Of a DNA stretch of 64,000 bases, positions 43,559-51,225 are shown piece after piece. The notes under the pieces were generated by a model that was not told where the DNA came from, did not search any database, and worked only from the letters and a program-made list of their open reading frames with translations. Numbering within the stretch: the stretch's first letter is position 1; every line of letters begins with the position of its first letter. The stretch lies in the NCBI RefSeq assembly GCF_900142985.1, contig NZ_LT670849.1:5162501-5226500 (forward strand), in the 5' to 3' direction. The translations under genes and the position numbers were made by a program. This stretch comes from Bradyrhizobium erythrophlei (lineage in GTDB: Bacteria > Pseudomonadota > Alphaproteobacteria > Rhizobiales > Xanthobacteraceae).

Positions 43559-43804
43559 CTAAGGATCAACAGTCCCCGTGCCATCTTCGTCGAGACGGAA
43601 CGTGCCCCGGCAAGCCATGTGAAACTTCCGTCCTACGACCGGCATTTCATCCTCCTTGCTAAAGGAAGGGACATTGACCATTAGGCGTTTTGCAAGGACC
43701 TCTCTGAAGCCTTTCGGCTCTTCCAGAATTACCCGCCACGTCCATTCCCCATTGGGCGACTCAGCGGCCATGGTGTTGTAGCGATAGCGGATCAAGTTTT
43801 TCAT
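43559..43804 (-). CDS. Hypothetical protein (81 aa)
   Basis: A small soluble protein, not recognised. It begins MKNLIRYRYNTMAAE and has an ordered-looking core (GEWTWRVILEEPKGFREVLA, MPVVGRKFHMACRGTF). AGAG lies seven bases before the ATG at 43804; an upstream ATG at 43864 is possible but poorly supported. It stands alone between two regulatory regions. Composition and codon use look like a real gene. Confidence 0.5.
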   Translation of the reverse strand: MKNLIRYRYNTMAAESPNGEWTWRVILEEPKGFREVLAKRLMVNVPSFSKEDEMPVVGRKFHMACRGTFRLDEDGTGTVDP

Positions 43805-43980
43805 ATCGGGCTCTTTAACGGGAAATTGGGGCACTGCTAACCCACAAACTGAACACGAGGCCAAATACGGACAGCCTCTCGTTATTGGGAGCGGTGCTTT
43901 TTCGCTCGTTCCTTAGAGCATTTTGGTCCTTAGGCCAATCTGGAACGATATATCACTCTGATATTGTTGTATTTTTATGT

Positions 43981-44032
43981 GTTCACGTTTTGAACGACGC
44001 GCTTGACGTTCACGGGGTGAACGAGCTAAACT
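43981..44032 (+). promoter_or_regulatory. Two GTTCA-N5-TGAAC operators with promoter before the winged-helix gene
   Basis: GTTCACGTTTTGAAC (43981-43995) and GTTCACGGGGTGAAC (44008-44022) are inverted repeats of identical arms, 27 bases apart centre to centre. The second lies between TTGACG (44003-44008) and TAAACT (44027-44032), a promoter-like pair with an 18-base spacer. A protein bound there would block RNA polymerase, so autorepression by the winged-helix regulator encoded just downstream is the simplest reading. Confidence 0.6.
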
Positions 44033-44054
44033 CTTTCATGAAGAGGTGCCAAAG

Positions 44055-44696
44055 ATGGATCGCCTGCTGGAAACCGACCACGCGGACGAGAGGATCGTTC
44101 TCGGGTTGCTCAGTTCGCTGGAAAGCGACGCGGAGCGCTCGCAGCGCCATATTGCGTCCGAGCTCGGCATCGCTCTCGGTCTGGTCAACGCCTATCTCAA
44201 GCGCTGCGTCAAAAAGGGTCTGGTCAAGGTGCATGACGCGCCGGCCCGCCGCTACGCCTACTACCTGACGCCGCAGGGTTTCGCTGAGAAGTCGCGGCTG
44301 ACGGTGCAATACCTGTCCAACTCGTTTTCCTTTTTTCGCCTCGCCAAGGGTGACTGCGTGCAGGCCTTCGAAGCCGCCAAGGGCAGGGGCTTCGAGGGGC
44401 TGGTGCTTGCTGGCCAATCGGATCTTGCCGAGATCGCCATCCTTTGTGCGCTCGACGCCGGCATCACCATCGTCGCTGTGGTCGATGCGCGCAGCACGGC
44501 CGCAAAATTCGCTGGCGTCGATGTGGTCAAGACCTTTGCCGACGTCGAGGGAAAGTTCGACGCGGTGCTGGTGACGGACGTGACGCGTGCGATGCAATCC
44601 TATGAAACGGCGATCGCCGCCGTTGGCGCCGAACGGGTGTTGGCGCCGGCCTTGTTGAGGTTGCGTCTCAATGCCGCGGGCGGAGGCGCCAGATGA
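44055..44696 (+). CDS. Winged-helix regulator with Rossmann-like sensor domain
   Basis: A 213-residue protein. Residues about 10-75 form a MarR-like winged helix (ERSQRHIASELGIALGLVNAYLKRCVKKGLV, then the wing APARRYAYYLTPQGFAEK). Residues about 105-205 look like a Rossmann half-domain: EGLVLAGQSDLAEIAIL, ITIVAVVDA, GVDVVKTFADV, DAVLVTDV. That domain resembles the nucleotide-binding half of PglD-like proteins, so it may sense a nucleotide sugar or cofactor. ATG 44055 with AAGAGG eight bases upstream is preferred to GTG 44046. Its stop overlaps the NusG-like gene by four bases. Two palindromic operators precede it. Confidence 0.75.
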   Translation: MDRLLETDHADERIVLGLLSSLESDAERSQRHIASELGIALGLVNAYLKRCVKKGLVKVHDAPARRYAYYLTPQGFAEKSRLTVQYLSNSFSFFRLAKGDCVQAFEAAKGRGFEGLVLAGQSDLAEIAILCALDAGITIVAVVDARSTAAKFAGVDVVKTFADVEGKFDAVLVTDVTRAMQSYETAIAAVGAERVLAPALLRLRLNAAGGGAR

Positions 44697-45208
44697 CCGA
44701 TGCGGCTGAGACCGTCTGGTATGTCGTGCAGACCCAGGTGAACTGCGAAGCGAAGGCGACACAAAATCTCATTCGCCAGGGCTATCAGGTCTACCTGCCG
44801 CGCTATCTCAAGCGCCGTCGGCACGCGCGCAAAGTCGACTTCACGGCGAAGCCGCTGTTCCCGCGCTACATGTTCGTCGCCATCGATATGGCGACGCAGC
44901 GCTGGCGTTCGATCCAGTCGACCTTTGGCGTTGCGAGGCTCGTCACCAATGGTGATGCGCCAGCCATGGTGCCGATCGGCATCGTCAACGCGCTGAAAGC
45001 GCGCGAGGACGACAAGGGTTTCATTCGGATGGATACGCGGCCGACCTTCGCGCCGGGTGACAAGGTGAGGGTGTTGGCGGGTGCGTTTATGGACAATGCT
45101 GGCCTCTTCAATGGCCTCGCTGACCGTGATCGCGTATCAATTCTCTTGGAGATGCTCGGCCGCAAGGTACGCGTCCTGCTCGACGCGGACTTGGTCGTCG
45201 CCGCTTAG
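44693..45208 (+). CDS. NusG/RfaH-type antitermination factor
   Basis: A 171-residue NusG paralog. The NGN domain (about 1-105) has WYVVQTQVNCEAKATQNLIRQGYQVYLPRY and KPLFPRYMFVAID, the RNA-polymerase-binding region typical of RfaH. A KOW domain follows (about 115-171; FAPGDKVRVLAGAFMDNAGLF). The short length, the lack of housekeeping NusG neighbours (secE, rplK) and the position at the head of a long polysaccharide cluster mark it as a specialised factor. It is translationally coupled to the winged-helix regulator. An ops-like element lies 95 bases after its stop. Confidence 0.85.
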   Translation: MTDAAETVWYVVQTQVNCEAKATQNLIRQGYQVYLPRYLKRRRHARKVDFTAKPLFPRYMFVAIDMATQRWRSIQSTFGVARLVTNGDAPAMVPIGIVNALKAREDDKGFIRMDTRPTFAPGDKVRVLAGAFMDNAGLFNGLADRDRVSILLEMLGRKVRVLLDADLVVAA

Positions 45209-45224
45209 AAAAGGCGGCCCAATC

Positions 45225-45246
45225 ACGCGCCATTGCGATGGCGCGT
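45225..45246 (+). terminator. Hairpin terminator after the NusG-like gene
   Basis: The arms ACGCGCCAT and ATGGCGCGT are perfectly paired around TGCG, followed by TTCAATC. The nine-base stem is stable but the T-run is short. It lies 17 bases after the stop codon. It may end the regulator transcript or be one of the sites that antitermination overrides. Confidence 0.5.
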
Positions 45247-45302
45247 TTCAATCTGCTTCGCATCTGGCGGAGTCTCCGTGTGGCGCTTGAGTCACCCGGA
45301 CT

Positions 45303-45313
45303 GCGGTAGCGTG
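45303..45313 (+). promoter_or_regulatory. ops-like pause/recruitment element
   Basis: GCGGTAGCGTG matches the E. coli ops element (GGCGGTAGCGTG as I remember it) at 11 of 12 positions, lacking only the first G. ops sits in the untranslated leader of RfaH-controlled operons, pauses RNA polymerase and recruits RfaH through a hairpin in the non-template strand. Here it lies on the right strand, 90 bases before the first cluster gene and 95 bases after the NusG-paralog gene. An exact 11-mer in a leader of about 200 bases is unlikely by chance. The leader 45209-45403 also holds near-repeats GAATTTCGAAG and GAATTCGAAG. Confidence 0.55.
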
Positions 45314-45403
45314 GGAATTTCAGGCTTGTCTCTGAATTTCGAAGTGTCTTTGAATTCGAAGTTTTCGATGCAACCCTAGGCGAGCGTAAATAACAGGCCG
45401 CAA

Positions 45404-46162
45404 ATGCAGAGAACAACGGAGTGGCTGAACGACGATTTGGACTACGCCTATCATGAGCGTCAGTTCGATGAGCCCTATCAAAGCACATTGGCCTTCTGTG
45501 CGTGGCTCGAACAGATCGGCGCCATGAAGCCGGACGCGGTGTCTCGCGTTTTGGATATTGGCTGCGGTCAGGGGGCCAATCTTTTTTACATGCAAAATCA
45601 CTTTCCCAACGCGACGTTCACCGGCATCGATTTGAATCCAAACCTGGTGGCGCGGGGTAACGCGATTTATGAGCGACATGGTCTCAGCCGAGCCAGGCTG
45701 TTGAGCGGCGATTTGTATAAGCTGGATCCCGAGGTTTGCCGAGACGTCGACTGCCTCGTTAGTTTCCAAACTCTGAGCTGGCTTCCCGAATTCAAAAGAC
45801 CTCTACGATCATTCGCGGCAACACGTGCAAAGTGGATTTGCCTGTCGTCCCTGTTCTTCGATGGCCAGGCGACCTGCACGATCGAAATTCAGGAATATGA
45901 CGAGAATTATCAAGAAAAAGGGAAAGGCTTCTGCAACGTCTATTCCTTGCCAGTCGTCGAGAAGTTCCTGCTTTCCTTGGGATACGGTGGTCTTCAATCC
46001 ATTCCGTTTGAAATCACCATCGATCTTCCTCGGCCGTCTCACAAGGGCCTCGGAACTTATACCCGCCGAACGACCGACGGTGCACGGATGCAGATTTCTG
46101 GCCCGCTTCTGATGCCCTGGTACTTTATCGCAGCTCGGCGCCTGTCGGATACCAAGACGTGA
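45404..46162 (+). CDS. Class I SAM-dependent methyltransferase
   Basis: A 252-residue methyltransferase and first gene of the nonulosonate cluster. Motif I is VLDIGCGQGANLFYM near residue 49, motif II FTGIDLNPNLVARG and the acidic segment DVDCLVSFQTLSWLPEF. The C-terminal half is divergent. It overlaps the CMP-sugar synthetase gene by four bases (GTGA). It probably methylates the sugar or glycan. No obvious ribosome site precedes the ATG, which may reflect structure in the antiterminated leader. Confidence 0.78.
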   Translation: MQRTTEWLNDDLDYAYHERQFDEPYQSTLAFCAWLEQIGAMKPDAVSRVLDIGCGQGANLFYMQNHFPNATFTGIDLNPNLVARGNAIYERHGLSRARLLSGDLYKLDPEVCRDVDCLVSFQTLSWLPEFKRPLRSFAATRAKWICLSSLFFDGQATCTIEIQEYDENYQEKGKGFCNVYSLPVVEKFLLSLGYGGLQSIPFEITIDLPRPSHKGLGTYTRRTTDGARMQISGPLLMPWYFIAARRLSDTKT

Positions 46163-46881
46163 TCAACGGCAAGCGAGTTCTAGGACTGATCACGGCTCGG
46201 GCAGGATCCAAGGGACTGCCGGGAAAGAATATTCGTCCGCTTTGCGGAAAACCCCTGATTGTCTGGAGCGTCGAGCAGGCGCTTTCCTGTCCTTACATCG
46301 ATGGCGTGGTCGTTAGCACCGATGGCGAAGACATTGCGGCTGTTGCCCGGCGCGCTGGAGCTCATGTTCCATTTCTGAGGCCGGCGGAATTGGCCGACGA
46401 CGCAGCCAAGAGCATCGATGTTATTCTGCATGCAGTTGATCACCTGGCTGGTACTGGATCCTACTACGACATCGTGACGCTTCTGGAGCCGACCTCGCCG
46501 CTGCGCGAAGGCAAGGACATAACAGGAGCGCTCGAACGGCTGGCAACCAACGACGACATCAGGAGTATCGTCAGCGTCTCGGAAGCGGAAGCCAGTCATC
46601 CGTCGTTTCTTTTTTCGATCGAGTCCGGATGCCTCAGGCCCGTGCTCGACAGCCAGCCGAACGGTGTGAGACGTCAGGATGTTGAGGGGCGTTACTATTT
46701 CATCGAAGGGTCGATCTATGCGAGCACCGTCGATGCGCTCCGGGAATTCAAGGGATTCCATCACGCGTACACGGCTGCTTGGGTCGTTGAGCGCTACAAG
46801 TCTATCGAAATCGATGAGTTGTGCGACGCCATCATGGCCGAGTCGTTGATGTCAGCGCGGTTACGAGGAGAATTGAAGTGA
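46159..46881 (+). CDS. legF: CMP-nonulosonate cytidylyltransferase (LegF/NeuA-like)
   Basis: A 240-residue acylneuraminate cytidylyltransferase that activates a nonulosonic acid with CTP to the CMP-sugar. The CTP-binding motif ITARAGSKGLPGKNIRPLCGKPL is at residues 11-33. STDGEDIAAVARRAGA and LLEPTSPLREGKDI are the other family blocks, and the magnesium aspartates lie in later strands. It starts with GTG overlapping the methyltransferase stop. Specificity for legionaminic rather than pseudaminic or neuraminic acid is inferred from the LegB, LegG and LegC homologs downstream. Confidence 0.85.
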   Translation: MINGKRVLGLITARAGSKGLPGKNIRPLCGKPLIVWSVEQALSCPYIDGVVVSTDGEDIAAVARRAGAHVPFLRPAELADDAAKSIDVILHAVDHLAGTGSYYDIVTLLEPTSPLREGKDITGALERLATNDDIRSIVSVSEAEASHPSFLFSIESGCLRPVLDSQPNGVRRQDVEGRYYFIEGSIYASTVDALREFKGFHHAYTAAWVVERYKSIEIDELCDAIMAESLMSARLRGELK

Positions 46882-48173
46882 GCAGCTATCAGGAGCGTCT
46901 TCTTAGAGCCATTCCGGGCGGAGCCCACACTTACTCGCGCGGATATGACCAGTTTCCGTCGAACGCTCCTCAAATCCTGAAGCGCGGCAAGGGCGCCTAC
47001 GTTTATGGCGCGGACGAATCGATGCTGCTCGACTATGGTATGGGGCTGCGCGGCGTGAATGTCGGCTACGGAGAGGATGAGATCAATCAAGCTGCTTTCA
47101 GGCAGATAGAATACGGCAATAGCCTGACGCGTCCTTCCATGATCGAACTCGAGGCCGCGGAGACGATTATCGATCTTATCGATTCAATCGACATGGTGAA
47201 ATTTACCAAGAATGGATCGACGTCTACCTCGGCGGCGGTGAAATTGGCTCGCGCATACACGAAGCGTGATTTGGTGGCGCGCTGTCTGGAGCATCCATTC
47301 TTCTCCTATGACGATTGGTTCATCGGTTCGACCACTTTGACGAACGGCGTGCCCGAGAATATTTCGACCTTGACCAAGACGTTCCACTACAACGACCTTG
47401 CGTCGCTGGAAGCGTTGCTCGACAGTCATCCCGGCCAATTCGCCTGCGTTATTCTGGAAGCGATGTCGATGGAAGAGCCCAAGGAGGGCTTTCTCAACGG
47501 CGTTCAACGGCTTTGCCGGAAACATGGCGCTGTATTCATTATTGATGAGATGATCACGGGCTTCCGCTGGCATCTAAAGGGCGCGCAATATTTTTACGGC
47601 ATTACCCCGGATCTTTGTACCTTCGGCAAAGGCATGGCGAATGGCTTTTCGGTGTCGTGTGTCGCCGGAAAGCGCGAGATCATGGAATTGGGTTCAATTG
47701 AATTTCCGGGCCGCGAAAGAGTATTCCTGCTTTCCACCACGAACGGCGCGGAAATGTGTGGTTTGGGCGCCTTCGTCGCCACCGTCGACTTCATGAAGCG
47801 AAATAAGGTCATTGAACATCATTGGAACTATGGAACTAGGCTCCTGAAAATATTTGATCAGGTTACCTGTCAGCACGGCGTGGCGCACAGTTTCAAAATT
47901 GTGGGAGCACCCTGCGCGCCATACTTCGTAACGCTTAGCTCTGATGGCGCTCCGTCGCCCGAATTGCGTACGATTTTTGGGCAAGAGATGGTCCGCAACG
48001 GCGTCTTGATGCCCTGGATCGGATTCTCTTATCGGCATGGCGACGAGGAGCTCGAAATTACGGCCAATGCTCTGGACAAGACTTTTGCCATCTATCGCAA
48101 AGCGCTGGACCAAGGCACTGAGAAATATCTTGTAGGTCCCGCGGTCAAGCCCGTGTTCCGCAAATACAATTAA
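46878..48173 (+). CDS. Class III aminotransferase (glutamate-1-semialdehyde aminomutase-like)
   Basis: A 431-residue PLP enzyme. PGGAHTYSRGYDQFPSNAPQIL and FTKNGSTSTSAAVKLARAYT are close to glutamate-1-semialdehyde aminomutase. IIDEMITGFRW has the PLP aspartate and CTFGKGMANGF the lysine. The GTG start overlaps legF and has AGGAG seven bases upstream. Such enzymes in glycan clusters act as aminotransferases or aminomutases on sugar or side-chain substrates. It is unlikely to serve heme synthesis here because of its location and its changed substrate loop. Confidence 0.8.
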   Translation: MSSYQERLLRAIPGGAHTYSRGYDQFPSNAPQILKRGKGAYVYGADESMLLDYGMGLRGVNVGYGEDEINQAAFRQIEYGNSLTRPSMIELEAAETIIDLIDSIDMVKFTKNGSTSTSAAVKLARAYTKRDLVARCLEHPFFSYDDWFIGSTTLTNGVPENISTLTKTFHYNDLASLEALLDSHPGQFACVILEAMSMEEPKEGFLNGVQRLCRKHGAVFIIDEMITGFRWHLKGAQYFYGITPDLCTFGKGMANGFSVSCVAGKREIMELGSIEFPGRERVFLLSTTNGAEMCGLGAFVATVDFMKRNKVIEHHWNYGTRLLKIFDQVTCQHGVAHSFKIVGAPCAPYFVTLSSDGAPSPELRTIFGQEMVRNGVLMPWIGFSYRHGDEELEITANALDKTFAIYRKALDQGTEKYLVGPAVKPVFRKYN

Positions 48174-48255
48174 ACAGCTTGGTTGTGTCGAGCCTGTTGC
48201 ACGGGCGACGCGACTCAGCTGCTGGAAATTGATCGTTCCGAAAGACATCTCACGC

Positions 48256-49188
48256 ATGCAATACGAACTAGCTGAACGACAGCTTCAAAATATCCAGGAT
48301 ACCGTCATTATCACCGGGTGTCCTCGTTCCGGAACCAGCGTTTTTGGTCAGATCATCAGCACATTTGAGGGAATGGAGTATCACTACGAGCCGCAAATCG
48401 TGCACATTCTGATGCGATTGCTCGAGCGTAATGAAATCAGCAAGAACATAGCCTTCCTTCTGCTGCGTATGTATTTGCATGAGGATCTGCTGGTTGAATC
48501 GGCTCACGCACGCAGGGTCAATTTGCGGCCGAATGATACGACTCTCATTCTCAATTCAATGCCGTGGAAGGAATTGATCCATCGCTGGAGCAGCATTGCG
48601 AACACCGCCGACGCGTTGGCCTACATCAACGAACGAAATTTGCGGGTGGCCATCAAGACCATCAATGTCATCGGCTTTATTTCGAATTTGCGTGAAGCTC
48701 TGCCTGAAGCCAAGTTTCTCCTCATTCTGAGAGATGGACGCGACGTCGTTTACTCGCTTCTTCAAAGAAACTGGCTGACGGATGAGGCCCTCCAGCATCA
48801 CTATTGGCCGTACAAGTTCGTTGACGGGCATCGTGTCCCTGACCGCGTGGACGACGACACGGCGGAGCGCTGGGTTGCAATGAAACCCATCGATCGCGCT
48901 TGCTATTTGTGGCGCCGGGACGCCGAGTCTTCAATCCAGGCAATGTCAGGACAACGTCGTGACGAGTTGCACGTCATTCGATACGAAGCGCTGCTTTCGG
49001 ATCCGGAGCCGCTTTTGGCCGATGTTGCGCGCTTCCTGGTAAGTCGAATGACGGATCAGACCTACCCGATGGTTCGGTCGTTGCGGCCTTACAAGCCAAG
49101 AGACAGTTATGCGTTTCTCGACGAGGCTGATCCGAAGGAATTCAAGCGGTTTCGTGAGGTCAACGAGGCCCTCGGTTATCGGTGGTGA
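48256..49188 (+). CDS. Sulfotransferase family protein
   Basis: A 310-residue P-loop sulfotransferase using PAPS. The 5'-phosphosulfate loop is IITGCPRSGTSVFGQI and the 3'-phosphate-binding segment is FLLILRDGRDVVYSLLQRNW near residue 165. RYEALLSDPEPLLADVARFL is the C-terminal family block. The ATG at 48256 is chosen over the upstream TTG at 48229. PAPS should come from the cysD-cysNC genes 2 kb downstream, so a sulfated sugar in the final glycan is the expected product. Confidence 0.82.
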   Translation: MQYELAERQLQNIQDTVIITGCPRSGTSVFGQIISTFEGMEYHYEPQIVHILMRLLERNEISKNIAFLLLRMYLHEDLLVESAHARRVNLRPNDTTLILNSMPWKELIHRWSSIANTADALAYINERNLRVAIKTINVIGFISNLREALPEAKFLLILRDGRDVVYSLLQRNWLTDEALQHHYWPYKFVDGHRVPDRVDDDTAERWVAMKPIDRACYLWRRDAESSIQAMSGQRRDELHVIRYEALLSDPEPLLADVARFLVSRMTDQTYPMVRSLRPYKPRDSYAFLDEADPKEFKRFREVNEALGYRW

Positions 49189-49203
49189 GACCAGTTTTTG
49201 GCG

Positions 49204-49320
49204 ATGCGTGGGCTCGCAAGTCTTTTGATCTGGCCAGCAACGTCGCTGCTGCGTTTGCTGTCGTCCGAATGTGGACGTCTGATCGCGCGCATCTTTAGCC
49301 GATATTCGAATCGTCCATGA
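49204..49320 (+). CDS. Possible 38-residue coupled peptide
   Basis: A frame of 38 codons from ATG 49204 ends in ATGA overlapping the next gene. The product begins MRGLASLLIWPATSLLRLL and is basic and amphipathic, so it may sit at the membrane. The ribosome site is weak. It might be a leader peptide that controls the next gene, or a chance frame in an otherwise 128-base gap. Confidence 0.3.
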   Translation: MRGLASLLIWPATSLLRLLSSECGRLIARIFSRYSNRP

Positions 49321-51059
49321 AAGTACTTTTTTTTAGCCCGATTGCGTTTTTTTCAGTCCATTCGGTACCCGAGGCGCTTGTTGCCGATGCTCTCACGAAA
49401 GCGGGACATGAGGTTGTCTTTGTCCGCTGCGACGGACTTTTCAAGCGCTGCTGCCTCGCGATGTCCGACGTTCCATTTGAAGACGAAGAAACAAAAAGCA
49501 GGAGGTGCGACGAATGTCGCGCAAGTCGCGATAGCATCGCGGCCGAGTTCAAGCTCCCATCGCTCGCAATCGAAGAATTCTTACTGCCCGAGGAGGCGAG
49601 CCGGGCAGCGCAAGCGACACGTGAACTCACTCCGAACGATTATCTTGAGTTCAAGATCGACGGGATTCCTCTTGGAAAGTTCGCGCTCTACGAGTTCTGG
49701 CTCAATCACAAGCTGTCATCCGCGAATATTCCGCCGGCGCTCTGGCCTGAATATCTTGCGCGCCTGCATAATGTCTTGCTCGCTTTTTACGCAATGCGTC
49801 GTGTTTTGGCCTACCATCGCCCAGACCGGGTCGTGACCTATAATTCTCTTTATAGTCTCAACAGGACCGTGTGCTCTCTCGCCGATACGTCGAATATTCC
49901 TCACTTCATGTTGCACGCCGGACGTCACCATAAGTTTCGGCTTCAGCAAATGACGGTGTTCAAGGGCATCGCGAACTACTCGTTGATCAATCGCCTGCCC
50001 ACAGCTGAAAAGTACAGGGCAATCCCTTGTACTACCAAGCAGGTCGACATCATCAACGAGCACGTGCGTGAGTTGCTAAATGCGACTTCGCTATGGGTCT
50101 ATTCGATAAAGAGCGACAAGTCCCACTCCCAGCGCCTGCTTGATCATTTCGGCATTCGTGCAGGCCAGAAAGTGCTTCTCGCTATAATGCGATCGGGCGA
50201 CGAGCGGCTTGCAGCTGGATATGCGGGCGTTGAACACTTCGAGGCCCAACCGATATTTTCTGATCAGTACGAATGGCTCACCTGGCTGATCGAATATGCG
50301 CGAGCCAATTCCGAATACTCGATTATTTTTCGTGTGCATCCAAGAGAGTTTCCCAATAAGCGTGAACAAGTCACTTCCCAAAACGCGGTAAGGTTTTCGG
50401 CCTTATTGAAGGATATCGATCTTCCGGAAAACTTTCATGTCAATCTGCCTGAAGATCAGTTGTCGCTTCACGACTTGTTCAAGATCACCGACGTTGTCTT
50501 GAACAACACTTCAACCGCGGCTTTGGAGGCGTCGTTGTTCGGCATACCGGTCGTAGGCATCGGCGATGAGGTTTTTGGTTTTGATTTGTCGCTTCAGGAG
50601 GAGCCTGCCTCTATTCCAGAGTACATCGAAAAAATCAGAGTTGCTGCCTCACAAGGGTGGTCTTTCGCCCGCGTGATAGCAGCCTATCGTTGGCTGAACT
50701 ATGTCAACTCGGAGGTCAGCATAGATATTTCAGATGGCTATCGGCCAAGCGATTTATCTGCTCGACCGTGGGTAAGGTTCGCCGGAAAACTGGAGAGAGT
50801 GGCGAAAAGAAAATTGGGCCTGAAGCCGGGCTTGCCGGAGGTTCGAGGCAGGCCCGCCGTTCTTAAAAATGCGGCCCAGCTCACTTACGCGATCATTAAC
50901 GACGACGTCAGCCATATCGGCATCTATCCGGTTGCCGAATGTGCAGACGAACGGCTGGAAGCAAGGAAAATCGCCGAGGCCTACCAATCTCTGATGAATT
51001 CGATACGCAATTCGGACGATGCTCTCTTTCTCTCGAAGTATTCACGCCTTGTGTCATGA
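49317..51059 (+). CDS. Capsule/surface polysaccharide biosynthesis protein, GT-B-like
   Basis: A 580-residue cytosolic protein with no membrane segment. The N-terminus MKVLFFSPIAFFSVHSVPEALVADALTKAGHEVVFVRCDG is a GT-B N-domain-like start, and a Cys-rich stretch (RCCLAM, RRCDECRAS) follows. Later, IIFRVHPREFPNK and VVLNNTSTAALEASLFGIPVVGIGDEVFG match the C-terminal donor domain of capsule and CMP-sugar-using transferases (KpsS/LipB-like). It is a plausible transferase for the CMP-nonulosonate made here; donor and acceptor are inferred. Confidence 0.6.
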   Translation: MKVLFFSPIAFFSVHSVPEALVADALTKAGHEVVFVRCDGLFKRCCLAMSDVPFEDEETKSRRCDECRASRDSIAAEFKLPSLAIEEFLLPEEASRAAQATRELTPNDYLEFKIDGIPLGKFALYEFWLNHKLSSANIPPALWPEYLARLHNVLLAFYAMRRVLAYHRPDRVVTYNSLYSLNRTVCSLADTSNIPHFMLHAGRHHKFRLQQMTVFKGIANYSLINRLPTAEKYRAIPCTTKQVDIINEHVRELLNATSLWVYSIKSDKSHSQRLLDHFGIRAGQKVLLAIMRSGDERLAAGYAGVEHFEAQPIFSDQYEWLTWLIEYARANSEYSIIFRVHPREFPNKREQVTSQNAVRFSALLKDIDLPENFHVNLPEDQLSLHDLFKITDVVLNNTSTAALEASLFGIPVVGIGDEVFGFDLSLQEEPASIPEYIEKIRVAASQGWSFARVIAAYRWLNYVNSEVSIDISDGYRPSDLSARPWVRFAGKLERVAKRKLGLKPGLPEVRGRPAVLKNAAQLTYAIINDDVSHIGIYPVAECADERLEARKIAEAYQSLMNSIRNSDDALFLSKYSRLVS

Positions 51060-51172
51060 GTGCCTGTGCGCCAATCGAGATGGCTTTTTGGAGCGCTCTG
51101 GCTTGGAGCGTTTCTCCGCCGTTTTGCTCAGCTCTTCCAGCGGTCCGCGCTCGCCCGGCCAACGTCGCTTGA
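51056..51172 (+). CDS. Possible 38-residue coupled peptide
   Basis: A frame of 38 codons begins at ATG 51056, overlapping the stop of the capsule-type gene (ATGA), and ends at 51172, 53 bases before cysD. The product has a hydrophobic, Ala/Pro-rich stretch (MAFWSALAWSVSPPFCSALP). Support is only the start overlap; composition is not distinctive and no homology is recognised. Confidence 0.25.
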   Translation: MSACAPIEMAFWSALAWSVSPPFCSALPAVRARPANVA

Positions 51173-51225
51173 CGGGCAAATATCCGTTTCCGGGCCGGTA
51201 AATCGAACCAAATAGATCCTCAGTC

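Noticed and set aside
46878..48173. Glutamate-1-semialdehyde aminomutase (hemL) for heme synthesis
   Set aside because: Alphaproteobacteria of this group make 5-aminolevulinate by the HemA (C4) route, and the gene is embedded in a glycan cluster.
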